Source: CAYUVH01 sp964448135 (lineage in GTDB: Bacteria > Verrucomicrobiota > Verrucomicrobiia > Limisphaerales > UBA8199). From it: 64,000 bases of DNA. How positions within the stretch are numbered: position 1 is the first letter of the stretch; each line of letters starts with the position of its first letter. Location of the stretch: the NCBI GenBank assembly GCA_964448135.1, contig CAYUVH010000032.1, positions 124,001-188,000 on the forward strand, written 5' to 3'. Under the pieces are notes generated by a model. It was not told where the DNA came from. It was given only the letters and a program-made list of their open reading frames with translations, and searched no databases. Made by a program: the position numbers and the translations under genes. Shown piece after piece: positions 1 to 8,946 of this stretch.

Positions 1-2175
1 GGCATTCCCCGACATTCCGGGGGCATAGGTGGTATTTCCGATCAGCGTGCCCGCTGAGCCACTAATCGAATCGGCAGGAGTCCCCTCCGCCTGCCACCAG
101 GCCACCAGGCCAGTCGGTGCATTGAAGCAAAGGGGATTGGTAATTGTGAGCGTTGCGTTCGAGCTGGCGACGGTGCCATTGGTATTCGAAACAAATGCCG
201 TGTAGTTGCCCATGTTTGAACTTTGGATGCTATACAGCGACAAAATGGAATTGGTGGCACCGGGTAGATTGGTGGAGCCGAAGCGCCACTGATAACTCAG
301 GGTTCCCACACCGCTGGCGGTTACGTTGAAGGAGACATTCGCGCCGGCGGGGGCCGTCTGGCTTTGTGGCTGCGTTGTGATGGTGGGTGGCAGGTTGAGC
401 GCCAGGAAAGCGGGTGAACTGGTCACCGCGCTGAACGAATTTGTAACCACCACCGTATACATGCCGGCATTGGGAATCTGCGCGTTGGTTATCGTCAGGC
501 CATATTGGGTGGCGCCAGGCAGATTTGTTCCGTTAAAGCGCCATTGAAATGAAAGGGGCGGGGTGCCTGCTGCGCTTACCAGGAATAATGCGGTTGTGCC
601 GGGAAGATTCGTCCAACCTTGGGGCTGTGTGATGATGCTGACCGGCACCAGGACCGTGAGCGTGGCCACGTCGCTGGTCGCCGATCCGTAAATGTTCGTG
701 ACCATGGCCTGGTAAGCCCCTGCCTGGCTGGCTTGCACATTCCCGAGCGTGAGACTGGAGCTGGTCGCGCCAGGCAGATTTGTTCCGTGCGCCTGCCACT
801 GGTATGAGGGCGGGGGCGTCCCGACGGCCGTGACGCGGAAAGTTGGGCTGGCACCCCGCAATACCGTTTGGTTGGTGGGCTGTTCGATGATGGCCGCAGG
901 AACAGCAATTGCCAGGACCGCGACGGAGCTCGTCACCGAGCCGTAGGGGTTCACGACGTAAAGCGTATAATTCCCCTCGTCAGCCGGTTGGATATTTGTG
1001 ACGGCCAGAGTCGCGGTTTGCGATCCCACAATTCGACCGTCGTCCGCCAGATCAACGCCATTGAAACGCCATGTATAAGTAAGCGGCGCATCGCCGGTAA
1101 CCCCGGCGGAAAAGAGCGCGGTCGAGCCGGCGAAATTCGTGAAGCCGCGCGGTTGATTCGTTATGGTTGGCGCCACCGCCACGCTCAGGGTCGCAAGGTC
1201 GCTGGTGATGGAACCGACGTAATTACTCACGATCACCCGGTAGATGCCGGCATTGCTGCTCTGGAGGTTGCTGAAGTTCAGCAAATAATTGGTGCCTCCC
1301 GGAACGTTGTTGCTGCTTCGTTGCCACTGATAGAAAATGGGCGGACTTCCTGCCGCGAGAACCTTCAATGAGACGGGGTTGGCGGTGACTCCCGTGGTGT
1401 CTGACGGCTGTTGTGTTATTGAGGGACCCACTGCAGTATTGCACTTCCCGGCGCTGCTGGCGTTGTAAATGGCGGCGATCTCAAAAGCGTCCAGGGGACG
1501 GTTGTACATCGAAGTTTCATCGATGGCCCCCAGAAATCCCTGGACCAGGCTGTCGGCTCTGGCTCCAATCGCCTGCACGGAACCAAATGAGAAACCAGGG
1601 TCATAGACAAACGAAGAATAGGCAATTCCATCCACATAAAACTGGACGTTGGTGCCGGATTTGGTGACCGCAACATGATGCCATCCCGTATCGGTGATTG
1701 GCGCGTCCTGCATCAAGACCTGGCTCGTGCCGACCTTGGAGAGAAAAAGCCAGCCTTCATTGTAGATGCCCAGCGCGATCCCGCCACCACCGCCATGCAG
1801 CAGGCCGGCGGCGTAACTGGCTGGAGTCGTTATGCTGGAGTCGTAGCGCTGTATCCACATCTCGATGGTAAAGTCCTGTACTCGCAACGCCGGCGGGTTC
1901 CCCAAGGCGACTGCGTCCGCGCTTCCATCGAATGAGAAAGCTTTTCCCACGAATCCGTTGGTGTAGGTGGTGTTTCCAACGAGAGTTCCGTTGGTCGCCA
2001 CCGCCAGATCGGCAGCCGAGTTTTCACCAGGCCACCAGCCAACGAGGCCGGCCGGGGGCGGCGTACAGATCTGGCCTGCGACCCTGCCCGGGCTTATAAG
2101 AATGAAAAGACCGAGGAATAAAACATTCCACCCGATGGAATTCTGAAGCTGTAGCCTCCGTGATATTTGTGTCAT
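1..2175 (-). CDS. Exported LamG / immunoglobulin-like repeat protein (3' end outside window)
   Basis: The frame is open without a stop from ATG 2175 to base 1, giving 725 codons; the C-terminus lies beyond the window. Residues 1-38 form a signal peptide (basic start, hydrophobic core, GRVAGQ cleavage region). Residues about 40-245 are a LamG/concanavalin-like domain, opening with GLVGWWPGEN and containing GWHHVAVTKSG and GAIDETSMYNRPL. Five immunoglobulin-like repeats of about 85 residues follow, starting near 246, 335, 427, 512 and 595. Each has the pattern P-x-I-x-x-QP, then YQW or TWRF, then AGxYxxxVxN. A second LamG domain begins near 680 (GLVAWWQAEG). This architecture is typical of secreted or surface adhesin-like proteins in Verrucomicrobia. 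The ligand is unknown. Confidence 0.85.
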   Translation of the reverse strand, partial: MTQISRRLQLQNSIGWNVLFLGLFILISPGRVAGQICTPPPAGLVGWWPGENSAADLAVATNGTLVGNTTYTNGFVGKAFSFDGSADAVALGNPPALRVQDFTIEMWIQRYDSSITTPASYAAGLLHGGGGGIALGIYNEGWLFLSKVGTSQVLMQDAPITDTGWHHVAVTKSGTNVQFYVDGIAYSSFVYDPGFSFGSVQAIGARADSLVQGFLGAIDETSMYNRPLDAFEIAAIYNASSAGKCNTAVGPSITQQPSDTTGVTANPVSLKVLAAGSPPIFYQWQRSSNNVPGGTNYLLNFSNLQSSNAGIYRVIVSNYVGSITSDLATLSVAVAPTITNQPRGFTNFAGSTALFSAGVTGDAPLTYTWRFNGVDLADDGRIVGSQTATLAVTNIQPADEGNYTLYVVNPYGSVTSSVAVLAIAVPAAIIEQPTNQTVLRGASPTFRVTAVGTPPPSYQWQAHGTNLPGATSSSLTLGNVQASQAGAYQAMVTNIYGSATSDVATLTVLVPVSIITQPQGWTNLPGTTALFLVSAAGTPPLSFQWRFNGTNLPGATQYGLTITNAQIPNAGMYTVVVTNSFSAVTSSPAFLALNLPPTITTQPQSQTAPAGANVSFNVTASGVGTLSYQWRFGSTNLPGATNSILSLYSIQSSNMGNYTAFVSNTNGTVASSNATLTITNPLCFNAPTGLVAWWQAEGTPADSISGSAGTLIGNTTYAPGMSGNA

Positions 2176-2368
2176 AATGCCCTTCTTTGTGCAGGGAACA
2201 ACTTGAGCCAAATCTAGCTGTTTATAAGGGAACTTACTTGCAAGGTCAATGAAAAACCGATGGGTCACCAGATTCAATGGAGTGGCTTCCTTCGCGAAAA
2301 AAGGTGAATTGCCTGGCCATATCCAACCGGCAAGCCCTGAAAACCTGATAGGCAAGCGAGTGCTTGCC

Positions 2369-3178
2369 CTACGACGCTACTACTTCCTCCATGAACACCC
2401 GCCACTTTTCCACAATCTTCCCCGTCGGTTTTGCTGGCTCGCCGTTACGCTGCCATACCTCCACACTCCGGTCCGAGGCCACGAGTTTGAGTCCGGCGTT
2501 ACGCAGGATTTGCCGGCACCTCTCCGCCCCTTCCGCGCCAAAAACAAAATCGTGCAACTCCACCATCACCGTCTTGTAAGACTTGAATAGTTCGGCTGAC
2601 TGCTCAAATACGCCGAGTTCCGCCCCTTCGATGTCACAAATCAGCACATTGAAAGGACCGAATTCTCGATTGAGTTGTTCGAGTGTTTTAGTGGGAATCG
2701 ATGAAGGCTGATCGGTAGCCTCCCTTAACCTGCCGCCAGTCAGATCACCGCTATCAGGAACATAAGTTCCCTGTCCCTCGACTTGAATCGCACAATTCTC
2801 GACCTTGAAAGACAAGCCATTCAAATCCCGATTCCGCGTCAAATAAGGGACGCATTCCGGGTTGGCCTCCACCACCACATGGCAGGCGGGAGAGCGCAGA
2901 CGCTTTCCGGTGACACACGAAACGACTCCCAAACAAGCGCCTACCTCCAGCACCCGGTCTTCTGCTTGTATGAAGCGAGGGATCATCCTGAGTTCGCGCG
3001 CTTCGTAAGTGTGGAGAAAGAAGCGGGAACGCAGTAGCGGCGTGGTCAATTGCCTGGGTATTTCGAATGTGCAACCACCAGTCCGAAAACGACTTCCCTT
3101 GAGATCGAACAAACCGGCCAGAATTGGAAGTACAACGGCATGTTTGAATTTCTTGATTGGCGCAAGCCAGTCTGACAT
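2369..3178 (-). CDS. FkbM family SAM-dependent methyltransferase
   Basis: About 269 residues, the usual size for the FkbM family. The SAM-binding region reads DRVLEVGACLGVVSC, followed by the acidic loop VVVEANPE. Later blocks VENCAIQVEG and LICDIEGAELGVF (the conserved D-I-E-G-x-E motif) are diagnostic of FkbM methyltransferases, which O-methylate sugars or other small substrates. The frame stays open upstream to a TTG at 3283, but homologous sequence starts only after the ATG at 3178 (MSDWLAPIKK), so I chose that start. No transport or glycosyltransferase gene is directly coupled to it, so the substrate cannot be named. It is divergent from the pseudopilin gene at 3340. Confidence 0.8.
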   Translation of the reverse strand: MSDWLAPIKKFKHAVVLPILAGLFDLKGSRFRTGGCTFEIPRQLTTPLLRSRFFLHTYEARELRMIPRFIQAEDRVLEVGACLGVVSCVTGKRLRSPACHVVVEANPECVPYLTRNRDLNGLSFKVENCAIQVEGQGTYVPDSGDLTGGRLREATDQPSSIPTKTLEQLNREFGPFNVLICDIEGAELGVFEQSAELFKSYKTVMVELHDFVFGAEGAERCRQILRNAGLKLVASDRSVEVWQRNGEPAKPTGKIVEKWRVFMEEVVAS

Positions 3179-3339
3179 CGGACCAGAATAATCTTTGGAC
3201 GTGTTCCCTGTCGAGAGTCCATTGGCTGGAGGCCGCCAGGCGCGGGGTGCCGGAATTATGGCTCCTTTTGCATCAGCAGCCAAAAATCAGCAAAAAAAGG
3301 TCTGGACAAAATGGGTCAAACTTACTAGTTAGTATAAGG

Positions 3340-4080
3340 ATGGGTGCTCGGGCGAGGAAAGCTTTCACATTGATTGAACTATTAGTCGTCATCGCGATTA
3401 TTGCGATTCTGGCGGCAATGTTATTGCCTGCGCTGGGAAAGGCGAAAGAGCGGGGACTTCAGGTCTCGTGCATTAATAATCTGAAACAACTGCAGACAGC
3501 CTGGCTGACCTACCCTGACGATAATCGCAACCGTATTGCTGAAAACAAATCGAACATGGCCGGCACCACGGCCTCAAGTTCGGCCGGGTCCTGGGTGGTG
3601 GGAAACGCCCTGAATGGTGTGGGTGCCACCAATATGTCTGACGGAAGCCTCTATCGCTACACCCCTGATTTCCACGTTTACCACTGTCCCTCCGACCGCT
3701 CCAAAACCCAGGATGGCTCCATGACACGCTTGCGAAGTTATTCCATGGATTGGGTTCTCAACAACAGCAGCAGTTCCGACACCATCACCCTGATAACGCA
3801 AATCCAGGTTCCGACCGATGCTTTTGTCTTTTTGGACGAACATGAATCCACGCTCGACGACGGCGTATTCGCCGTTGACCGTAATCCTGCCAGCGTATGG
3901 ATTAATCTTGTTTCCGACCGGCACTCACGCGGCGCGAATTTTTCTTTCGCCGATGGCCACTGTCTTAAGATGAAATGGAAAGCCAACAAAATCTTTCAAT
4001 ACCAAGGACAACCCGCCACCGGGGGGGATCTGGAGGATTTGCGAAAGATACAGGCGGCTTTCCCTCCACGCCTTTTCTGA
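3340..4080 (+). CDS. DUF1559-like type II pseudopilin (H-X9-DG protein)
   Basis: 246 residues. A short basic leader (MGARARKA) precedes the prepilin methylation site F-T-L-I-E and a 20-residue hydrophobic helix. The C-terminal half contains DRHSRGANFSFADGH, which is an exact H-X9-DG signature. Proteins of this type are expanded in Verrucomicrobia, Planctomycetes and Lentisphaerae and are thought to be processed by a prepilin peptidase. Their role is not established. The frame is open further upstream to 3157, but that region overlaps the divergent FkbM gene. The ATG at 3340, close to an AAGG, places the leader at normal length. Confidence 0.85.
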   Translation: MGARARKAFTLIELLVVIAIIAILAAMLLPALGKAKERGLQVSCINNLKQLQTAWLTYPDDNRNRIAENKSNMAGTTASSSAGSWVVGNALNGVGATNMSDGSLYRYTPDFHVYHCPSDRSKTQDGSMTRLRSYSMDWVLNNSSSSDTITLITQIQVPTDAFVFLDEHESTLDDGVFAVDRNPASVWINLVSDRHSRGANFSFADGHCLKMKWKANKIFQYQGQPATGGDLEDLRKIQAAFPPRLF

Positions 4081-4116
4081 TTGTCCGTTCGAAGGCCCTC
4101 TTAGCCCGAAAGCTTG

Positions 4117-5187
4117 CTACTCCGACGACAGGTTTGAAACTGCCGCGTACACACGCTCAATTTCGACACAAGCCATGCACCGCTCCAACTCCTCCGCCGT
4201 CCCCCGAATCCCCCCGCCATCGTACCGATAATACTCCAGATTCCTTCCCGCCACCGCGGGGTTCGGTATCAACGTGAACTTCTGGTTGTAAGGCTGGATC
4301 GGTTTGTTCCAGGTGGGAGTTTCAATGACCACCTGGCCGCGGACTTTCATCGCGGCGGCGAGGTGCATCATGACCGTGTCCACGCTCAGAAAGGCGTGGC
4401 AGCGTTTGATCAGCGCCGCGGCCTGGCGGAGATTTTTGGTTTCCGGCGTGAAAACTTTTCCGGGATCGGTCCCGGCCAGGATTTGCGGGTGGACCTCCTT
4501 TTCCTGTGGGCCGCCAAATAACAAAATCGCCCAGTCGGGATGCTCGCGGTTCAACTGGCGGATCAATTCGATGTAGGAAGCCAGCGGCCAGCGGCGCAGC
4601 GGTAAATTTTTGGTGCCGCCCGAGCCGACATGGATGCCGATGAGCTGGCGGCCTTCAAGGTTGTTGGCGGCGAGATATTCAGCGGCCCAGGCAGTGTCGG
4701 CGGGTGACAGAAATATTTCGTAATCGTGGGCTGGCAGCACCGGTTTGGCGCCGATCAAGTCGAGTAGCGCGAGGTTGTTCTCGATGCTGTGTTTCTCGTA
4801 ATCCTGCTTGAGGGTGCGATTCACCAGCAGGCGGTCGAACGGCGTGGCGTGATCGTAATCGTGGCTGGCCCGCAGTCGCGCATTCACGACCCGGGCCACG
4901 GCACGATAATGCACGCGGCTCTGCGGGTGGCCGTTCAGGGAAATGTCGTAACGTTGCTGGCGCAGTCCCAGCAGGAATTTCAGCGCCTCCGGCTTGCTCG
5001 CGTTGATCAGGTTCTTCTGGTGAACCGTGTTAAGATGGGGATTTCCCTCCAGCACGTCGCGCGAGCCGGCCCACAGGACGAAGGCATCCAATTGCGCGTC
5101 CGGATAATTCGCGCGCAATTCATGGATCAGCGGCGTGGCGAAGAGGGTGTCGCCGATGCCCGCGAGGGAAATGACGAGGATTTTCAT
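4117..5187 (-). CDS. Glycosyltransferase family 9 (lipopolysaccharide heptosyltransferase-like)
   Basis: 356 residues with a GT-B fold pattern. The N-terminus MKILVISLAGIGDTLFATPLIHEL is the GT9 acceptor-side motif (I-G-D at residues 11-13). The ADP-heptose-side half has GIHVGSGGTKNLPLRRWP around residue 185 and LSVDTVMMHLAAAM around 270, both typical of WaaC/WaaF-type enzymes. The family transfers heptose from ADP-heptose to the lipopolysaccharide core on the inner face of the inner membrane. The gene lies 52 bp downstream of rfaE2, which makes ADP-heptose, on the same strand. That supports heptose as donor; the acceptor is unknown. Confidence 0.85.
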   Translation of the reverse strand: MKILVISLAGIGDTLFATPLIHELRANYPDAQLDAFVLWAGSRDVLEGNPHLNTVHQKNLINASKPEALKFLLGLRQQRYDISLNGHPQSRVHYRAVARVVNARLRASHDYDHATPFDRLLVNRTLKQDYEKHSIENNLALLDLIGAKPVLPAHDYEIFLSPADTAWAAEYLAANNLEGRQLIGIHVGSGGTKNLPLRRWPLASYIELIRQLNREHPDWAILLFGGPQEKEVHPQILAGTDPGKVFTPETKNLRQAAALIKRCHAFLSVDTVMMHLAAAMKVRGQVVIETPTWNKPIQPYNQKFTLIPNPAVAGRNLEYYRYDGGGIRGTAEELERCMACVEIERVYAAVSNLSSE

Positions 5188-5239
5188 TTACCTCCCGGCG
5201 CTCACCCGCCCGCGGGCGCTGTTCGAGAACCAAACCATT

Positions 5240-5725
5240 TCAAAGCCGCGAAATCTTTTCCAGCAGCGCGGTGGTGGATTTGCCGCGCACGAACGGAATA
5301 ATCACGATGCGGCCGCCGCAGCTTTCCACCGTGCGACGCTCGTCGGCGTTCAGGGTCTCCAGGGTGTAGTCGCCGCCCTTCACGTACACGTCCGGCGTCG
5401 CCGCCGAAAGAAAGCGCGTGGCGGTCTTTTCCGGAAAAATGCAGACGCCGTCCACACTCTCCAGCGCCGCGAGCACCATGGCGCGATCGGCTTCCTCGTT
5501 CACCGGTCGGCCGTCGCCCTTCAACTGCCGCACGGAATCGTCGCCGTTCAACCCGACGAGCAACGCGTCGCCGTTATTGCGCGCCGCCTCGAGATAGACC
5601 ACGTGGCCCGGATGCAGCAGGTCGAAGCAGCCGTTGGTCACCGCCAGCCGCCGGCCTTTGGCTTTCAGCGCGGCACGCCATTCGGGCAGTCGCTCCCAGG
5701 AAATAATTTTATCGCGAAAATTCAC
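5240..5725 (-). CDS. rfaE2: D-glycero-beta-D-manno-heptose 1-phosphate adenylyltransferase
   Basis: 161 residues, matching the stand-alone adenylyltransferase half of HldE rather than the bifunctional kinase fusion. The nucleotidyltransferase motif TNGCFDLLHPGH (HxGH) lies at residues 30-41. YVKGGDY and the C-terminal RGKSTTALLEKI are also characteristic. The enzyme uses ATP to convert heptose-1-phosphate to ADP-heptose for lipopolysaccharide core synthesis in the cytoplasm. It sits between ubiE (24-bp gap) and the GT9 gene, probably in one transcript. No hldE1 kinase, gmhA or gmhB is in the window. Confidence 0.92.
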   Translation of the reverse strand: MNFRDKIISWERLPEWRAALKAKGRRLAVTNGCFDLLHPGHVVYLEAARNNGDALLVGLNGDDSVRQLKGDGRPVNEEADRAMVLAALESVDGVCIFPEKTATRFLSAATPDVYVKGGDYTLETLNADERRTVESCGGRIVIIPFVRGKSTTALLEKISRL

Positions 5726-5749
5726 GTTAATTTAATTTAGCGCCGTTCG

Positions 5750-6541
5750 TTATTGTTGCCGCGCCGGGGCGCGGCTGTCGAGAATTTCGCTGGCCACGGT
5801 GGCTTTCTCTCCGTAGTTGATGCTCATCGCCCCCCCGAGCAGGCTCACGATGCGCACGTTGACCAGGCCCAGCTCGCGCATCCCGGCGGCCACCCCCAAT
5901 TGCGCGGGGTAATGTTTCAAGGATTCCAGGATGTAGGAGTAGGCCGCGGAATCGCCGACAAAAATCCAGCCCAACACGGGAATGACCATCCGCAGGTAGG
6001 CGAAATAAATCGCGCGCCACAGCGCGTTGGCCGGCTTGCCGAAATCCAGGATCATCACCCGCCCCCCCGGCCGCAGGATCCGTTGCATTTCGCAAAGGCC
6101 CTGCTGCCAATCTGCAAGGTTTCGCAGCCCGTAGGCCACCGTCACCAAATCGAAGGCCGATTCAGCAAAAGGCAACCGCTGCGCGTCGCCGGCCACGAAC
6201 TTCACCCCCGCGCCACCTTCGGCTGCGCTGTCAGCTTTCCGCCCGGCGCCCTTATTCCGCGCCACTTCGAGCATGGGCTCATTGGCGTCCAGGCCCACCA
6301 CCTCAGCCCCCTCGCGGGCAAACGCCAGGGCGAGGTCGCCCGTGCCGCAACACAGATCCAGCACTTTCAGGCCGCGGACCGGTCTGGCCAGTTTCAGGAC
6401 ACGGCCCTTCCAATAACGATGCAAGCCGAAGCTTTGCACGTCATTCATCAGGTCGTAACGCGGCGCGATGCGGGAGAAGAGCTCGTTTACCCGCGTCGCG
6501 CGGTTTTTGCCGGGATCGTAGTAACGATTGGCCATGTACAT
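5750..6541 (-). CDS. ubiE: Demethylmenaquinone / ubiquinone biosynthesis C-methyltransferase
   Basis: 263 residues with the full UbiE/MenG pattern. The N-terminus has V-x-x-L-F-x-R-I-A-P-R-Y-D-L-M-N-D. SAM motif I is VLDLCCGTGDLALAFA. LDANEPMLEVA and the family-specific AYGLRNLADWQQGL plus RILRPGGRVMILDF follow. The enzyme methylates the quinone ring in the last or near-last step of menaquinone synthesis. Two ATGs (6541 and 6535) are possible starts; no clear Shine-Dalgarno separates them. It is the first gene of the three-gene minus-strand set with rfaE2 and GT9. Confidence 0.9.
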   Translation of the reverse strand: MYMANRYYDPGKNRATRVNELFSRIAPRYDLMNDVQSFGLHRYWKGRVLKLARPVRGLKVLDLCCGTGDLALAFAREGAEVVGLDANEPMLEVARNKGAGRKADSAAEGGAGVKFVAGDAQRLPFAESAFDLVTVAYGLRNLADWQQGLCEMQRILRPGGRVMILDFGKPANALWRAIYFAYLRMVIPVLGWIFVGDSAAYSYILESLKHYPAQLGVAAGMRELGLVNVRIVSLLGGAMSINYGEKATVASEILDSRAPARQQ

Positions 6542-6666
6542 GCTTAAGTTATTGCGGGCTGCGGCGGAAACGAACTGCCTTACCCCGTCGCGCGCGGCGA
6601 AACCGGGTTGCCAAGCGCGAAAAAATATGTCATAAACAAATGAAATAGCGAGAATCCTCGCTGCGG

Positions 6667-7197
6667 ATGTTCGAAAAATTGAAAAACATTTTGGCTTCCG
6701 GTTCCAAGCCAGCTGCCGCGCCCGGAGCCGCCCACCCGCCTGCTCCCCAGAACCCTTCCGCTCCCGTTCCGGAGCAGAAAAATGGTCAAAAGGTTCTGGT
6801 GGTGGACGACAGCCCGGTCGTGCTCAAGGCCTTGGGCATGAAATTGAAGTCGGCCGGTTACACGGTCATGCTCGCCGCCGATGGCGCGGAGGCCGTGGGT
6901 CTGGCCCGCCGTGAATCGCCCAACCTGATCCTGCTCGATATTTCTTTCCCGCCTGATGTCGGCCAGGGCGGAGTCGCCTGGGATGGCTTCCGCATCATGG
7001 AATGGCTGCAGCGCATCCCCGAAGCCAAGAACATCCCCATCATCGTCATCACCGGCGGCGATCCCGATAAATACAAGGAACGTGCCCTCGCGGCAGGCGC
7101 CGTAAGCTTTTTTCATAAGCCGGTGGACAACGACGAATTGCTCGCCATGATCCGGCACACGCTGGAAAAAATCGCCAAGGCCGCTCCGGCAGCTTGA
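6667..7197 (+). CDS. Single-domain response regulator with proline/alanine-rich N-terminal leader
   Basis: 176 residues. Residues 1-40 form an A/P-rich leader of low complexity starting MFEKLKNILASGSK. The remainder is one receiver domain with the acidic pair D47-D48 (VLVVDDSPVV), phospho-acceptor D91 (NLILLDISFPP), a T in IIVITGG, and a K in FFHKPVDNDELL. There is no DNA-binding or output domain. Its partner is presumably a kinase elsewhere, since neighbouring genes are metabolic. The extra residues after D91 (PDVGQGGVAWDGFRIM) lengthen the loop compared with CheY. Confidence 0.85.
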   Translation: MFEKLKNILASGSKPAAAPGAAHPPAPQNPSAPVPEQKNGQKVLVVDDSPVVLKALGMKLKSAGYTVMLAADGAEAVGLARRESPNLILLDISFPPDVGQGGVAWDGFRIMEWLQRIPEAKNIPIIVITGGDPDKYKERALAAGAVSFFHKPVDNDELLAMIRHTLEKIAKAAPAA

Positions 7198-7337
7198 GTT
7201 CCAATCCCTGCGGTTGAAAGAGATGGCGTTTGCCATTTCTTCTCCCGGAGTGATGCAACGAGTTTCCTTCTTTCCAAACACCTTCTAGAGCCGATTTCAG
7301 CTCAGAACGACTCAAACCCTTGGCGGCCGAATGCTCT

Positions 7338-7357
7338 CCCTCTCCTGGGGGAGAGGG
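7338..7357. repeat. Short intergenic palindrome with CCCTCTCC...GGGAGAGGG arms
   Basis: A 20-bp near-palindrome lies in the 221-bp gap between the response regulator and the epimerase gene. It is followed by a GGTTGGGGTAAGGG tract. A similar palindrome (CTCTCTCCC / GGGAGAGGGAGAG) occurs at 42101-42126. It may be a mobile-repeat remnant or act as a terminator for the convergent genes. Confidence 0.5.
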
Positions 7358-7418
7358 TTGGGGTAAGGGCGGACCTTTCGTCCAACAGCATCGGTTCCAC
7401 TTGAGCCCCGGCACCCGG

Positions 7419-8240
7419 TCAGACGGCGCCTTCAAATGCCCTTCGCAAGTACTCCAGGCTCTTCGTGGCGATGGTTTCCGGCCCTTCCTCAAAATTGAAT
7501 ACTTCCACCGACACCACGCCACCGTATCCCACTTCCTTCAACGCCGCCGCAATCGGCCGGAAATCCACGTCGCCGAAGCCGGGTCCCTTCAGGTTGCGAT
7601 CGTTGGCGTGGAAGTGGGCGAAGCGCGGCCAGGATTCGCGGATGATCTGCGGGATCGCTTTGGACTCGGAGCACATCGCCTTCACGTCGAGAATGATTTG
7701 AAAGCGCGGCGAGTTCAGTTCGTCCACAAAAGCAATCGCGTCAGCCGCGGTGTTGATGAAATTCGTTTCCGCCGGCGCGAGTGGTTCGAAACAGATGGTG
7801 ATGCCGCGATCTTCCGCGCGCGTGACCGCCGGGCGAAAAGTTTCCAAAGCCCAGGCGCGGGCCTGCCCGGGAGAAACATCCGGCAGGATGTTGCGCTGCT
7901 TCGGGGAACCCACCACCATCACCTTGCCACCGAGATCTGCGCAGAAATCCACCAAATCACAGAAGTACGTTGAGGTTCGCGTGCGGATGGCTGCGTCGGA
8001 ATGGTTTATGTACAGGCCTTCGGGTTTGACGAGGACCCAATGAATGCCGGCGATGGCGATCCGGCTGCGCTGCGCGGACTCGCGAATTCTTTGGCGTTCG
8101 GCGGCGGAAATATCAGTGACGGAATTCGCGAGGGTGAAGGGTGCGATTTCCACGGCCCCATAGCCGAGCCGCGCGGCGTAGGCGAATACGTCATCTATCT
8201 TCCATCCCTGGAAGATTTCGTTGCAGATCGCGAAATTCAT
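7419..8240 (-). CDS. Sugar phosphate isomerase/epimerase (xylose isomerase-like TIM barrel)
   Basis: About 273 residues of the AP endonuclease 2 / xylose isomerase-like fold. Diagnostic segments are GYGAVEIAPF near the start, IAGIHWVLVKPEGLYIN, ICFEPLAPAETNFINT (metal-binding Glu), IILDVKAMCSE, FAHFHANDRNLKGPGFGDVDF and VSVEVFNFEEGPE (second metal-binding Glu). Such enzymes isomerise or epimerise ketoses or sugar phosphates using a divalent metal. A GTG at 8255 would add five residues; the ATG at 8240 (MNFAICNEIF) matches the family N-terminus better. The gene stands alone and its substrate is not deducible. Confidence 0.85.
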   Translation of the reverse strand: MNFAICNEIFQGWKIDDVFAYAARLGYGAVEIAPFTLANSVTDISAAERQRIRESAQRSRIAIAGIHWVLVKPEGLYINHSDAAIRTRTSTYFCDLVDFCADLGGKVMVVGSPKQRNILPDVSPGQARAWALETFRPAVTRAEDRGITICFEPLAPAETNFINTAADAIAFVDELNSPRFQIILDVKAMCSESKAIPQIIRESWPRFAHFHANDRNLKGPGFGDVDFRPIAAALKEVGYGGVVSVEVFNFEEGPETIATKSLEYLRRAFEGAV

Positions 8241-8338
8241 TGGTGAACCGCGCACGAGGATAGGGCTGCGGCCAAGGGTTACGCAATCTTTGCGCGGGGA
8301 GGATTGGGATTAAGAAATTACGTCCTCCAAATTCCCTT

Positions 8339-8421
8339 CCTTTTTCTTTGTTTTTCCCCGGCGATCCCTGTGGCCAGTCTCTGGTAAACCTGGTTTCGCC
8401 GGGGAAAAACAAAGAAAAAGG
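8339..8421. repeat. 26-bp perfect inverted repeat with 31-bp loop
   Basis: The arms at 8339-8364 and 8396-8421 are perfect reverse complements. Each combines a T/A-rich half (CTTTTTCTTTG) with a G/C-rich half (CCCCGGCGA). The element lies between the 3' end of the minus-strand HPF gene and the start of the epimerase gene. Transcribed from either strand it forms a very stable hairpin ending in a U-rich or A-rich flank, so it could terminate HPF transcription. The perfect long arms also fit a small mobile or REP-type element. A second imperfect hairpin with GGCGGGAGGG arms follows at about 8440-8520. Confidence 0.8.
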
Positions 8422-8539
8422 CCCACTCTCGCAAAAAAGAAGGCGGGAGGGCGCGAAGAGGAAACAGCGTTCCGCGACGCTGCTTCACTTCCCCGCGCTT
8501 TCCCTCCCGCCCGTGCGACCCACCGCTCGGAAGTCGTCG

Positions 8540-8899
8540 CTAGTGAGCTCCCGCCGCCCGCAGGCCCCAGCGATTGCCGGAGCCCGCGGTGACGTGTTTG
8601 TTCTTCACTCGCGCTTTCCTGCGGTTTTCCCGTTCTCCGACGCGTTTCCGCAACACATCGGTCACCTTGAGCCAGACGGCTTGCAGCGTGTTCTCGCGCG
8701 CTTCCGCGTGGATATCCGGGCCCGGCACCGCCAGATGCACAAAGGCCCGGAAGGCCGGCGCGCTTTCACGCTGGCGCTCGAGCACGACCGCCGCATTGCT
8801 CACGGGAATCAGTTTGCGCAATCGCTCCAGCGATTGCCCCAGCCAGCGACGCAGTTCCGCTGTCGCGTTAACCCCCCGGATTCGATACTGCACTTTCAT
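8540..8899 (-). CDS. HPF/RaiA-family ribosome-associated protein (short form)
   Basis: 119 residues. MKVQYRIRGVNATAELRRWLGQSLERL matches the beta-1/alpha-1 region of ribosome hibernation factors. FRAFVHLAVPGPDIHAEARENTLQAVWLKVTDVLRKRV matches the region where the family reads A-x-x-D-xx-x-A-I-x-x-A-x-x-x-L-x-x-Q. The family binds the 30S decoding region and down-regulates translation in stress or stationary phase. The long-form C-terminal dimerisation domain is missing, so this is a short HPF/YfiA-like protein with a basic tail (RRKARVKNKHV). Sequence conservation is moderate. Confidence 0.7.
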   Translation of the reverse strand: MKVQYRIRGVNATAELRRWLGQSLERLRKLIPVSNAAVVLERQRESAPAFRAFVHLAVPGPDIHAEARENTLQAVWLKVTDVLRKRVGERENRRKARVKNKHVTAGSGNRWGLRAAGAH

Positions 8900-8946
8900 T
8901 TTGCTCCTTTGCTTGTTGGTTCAACGTGGAACGGCAACGTCCCACG

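Noticed and set aside
3179..3283. TTG start giving a longer FkbM protein
   Set aside because: The extra 35 residues have no counterpart in the family and would overlap the divergent pseudopilin leader region; ATG 3178 gives typical length.
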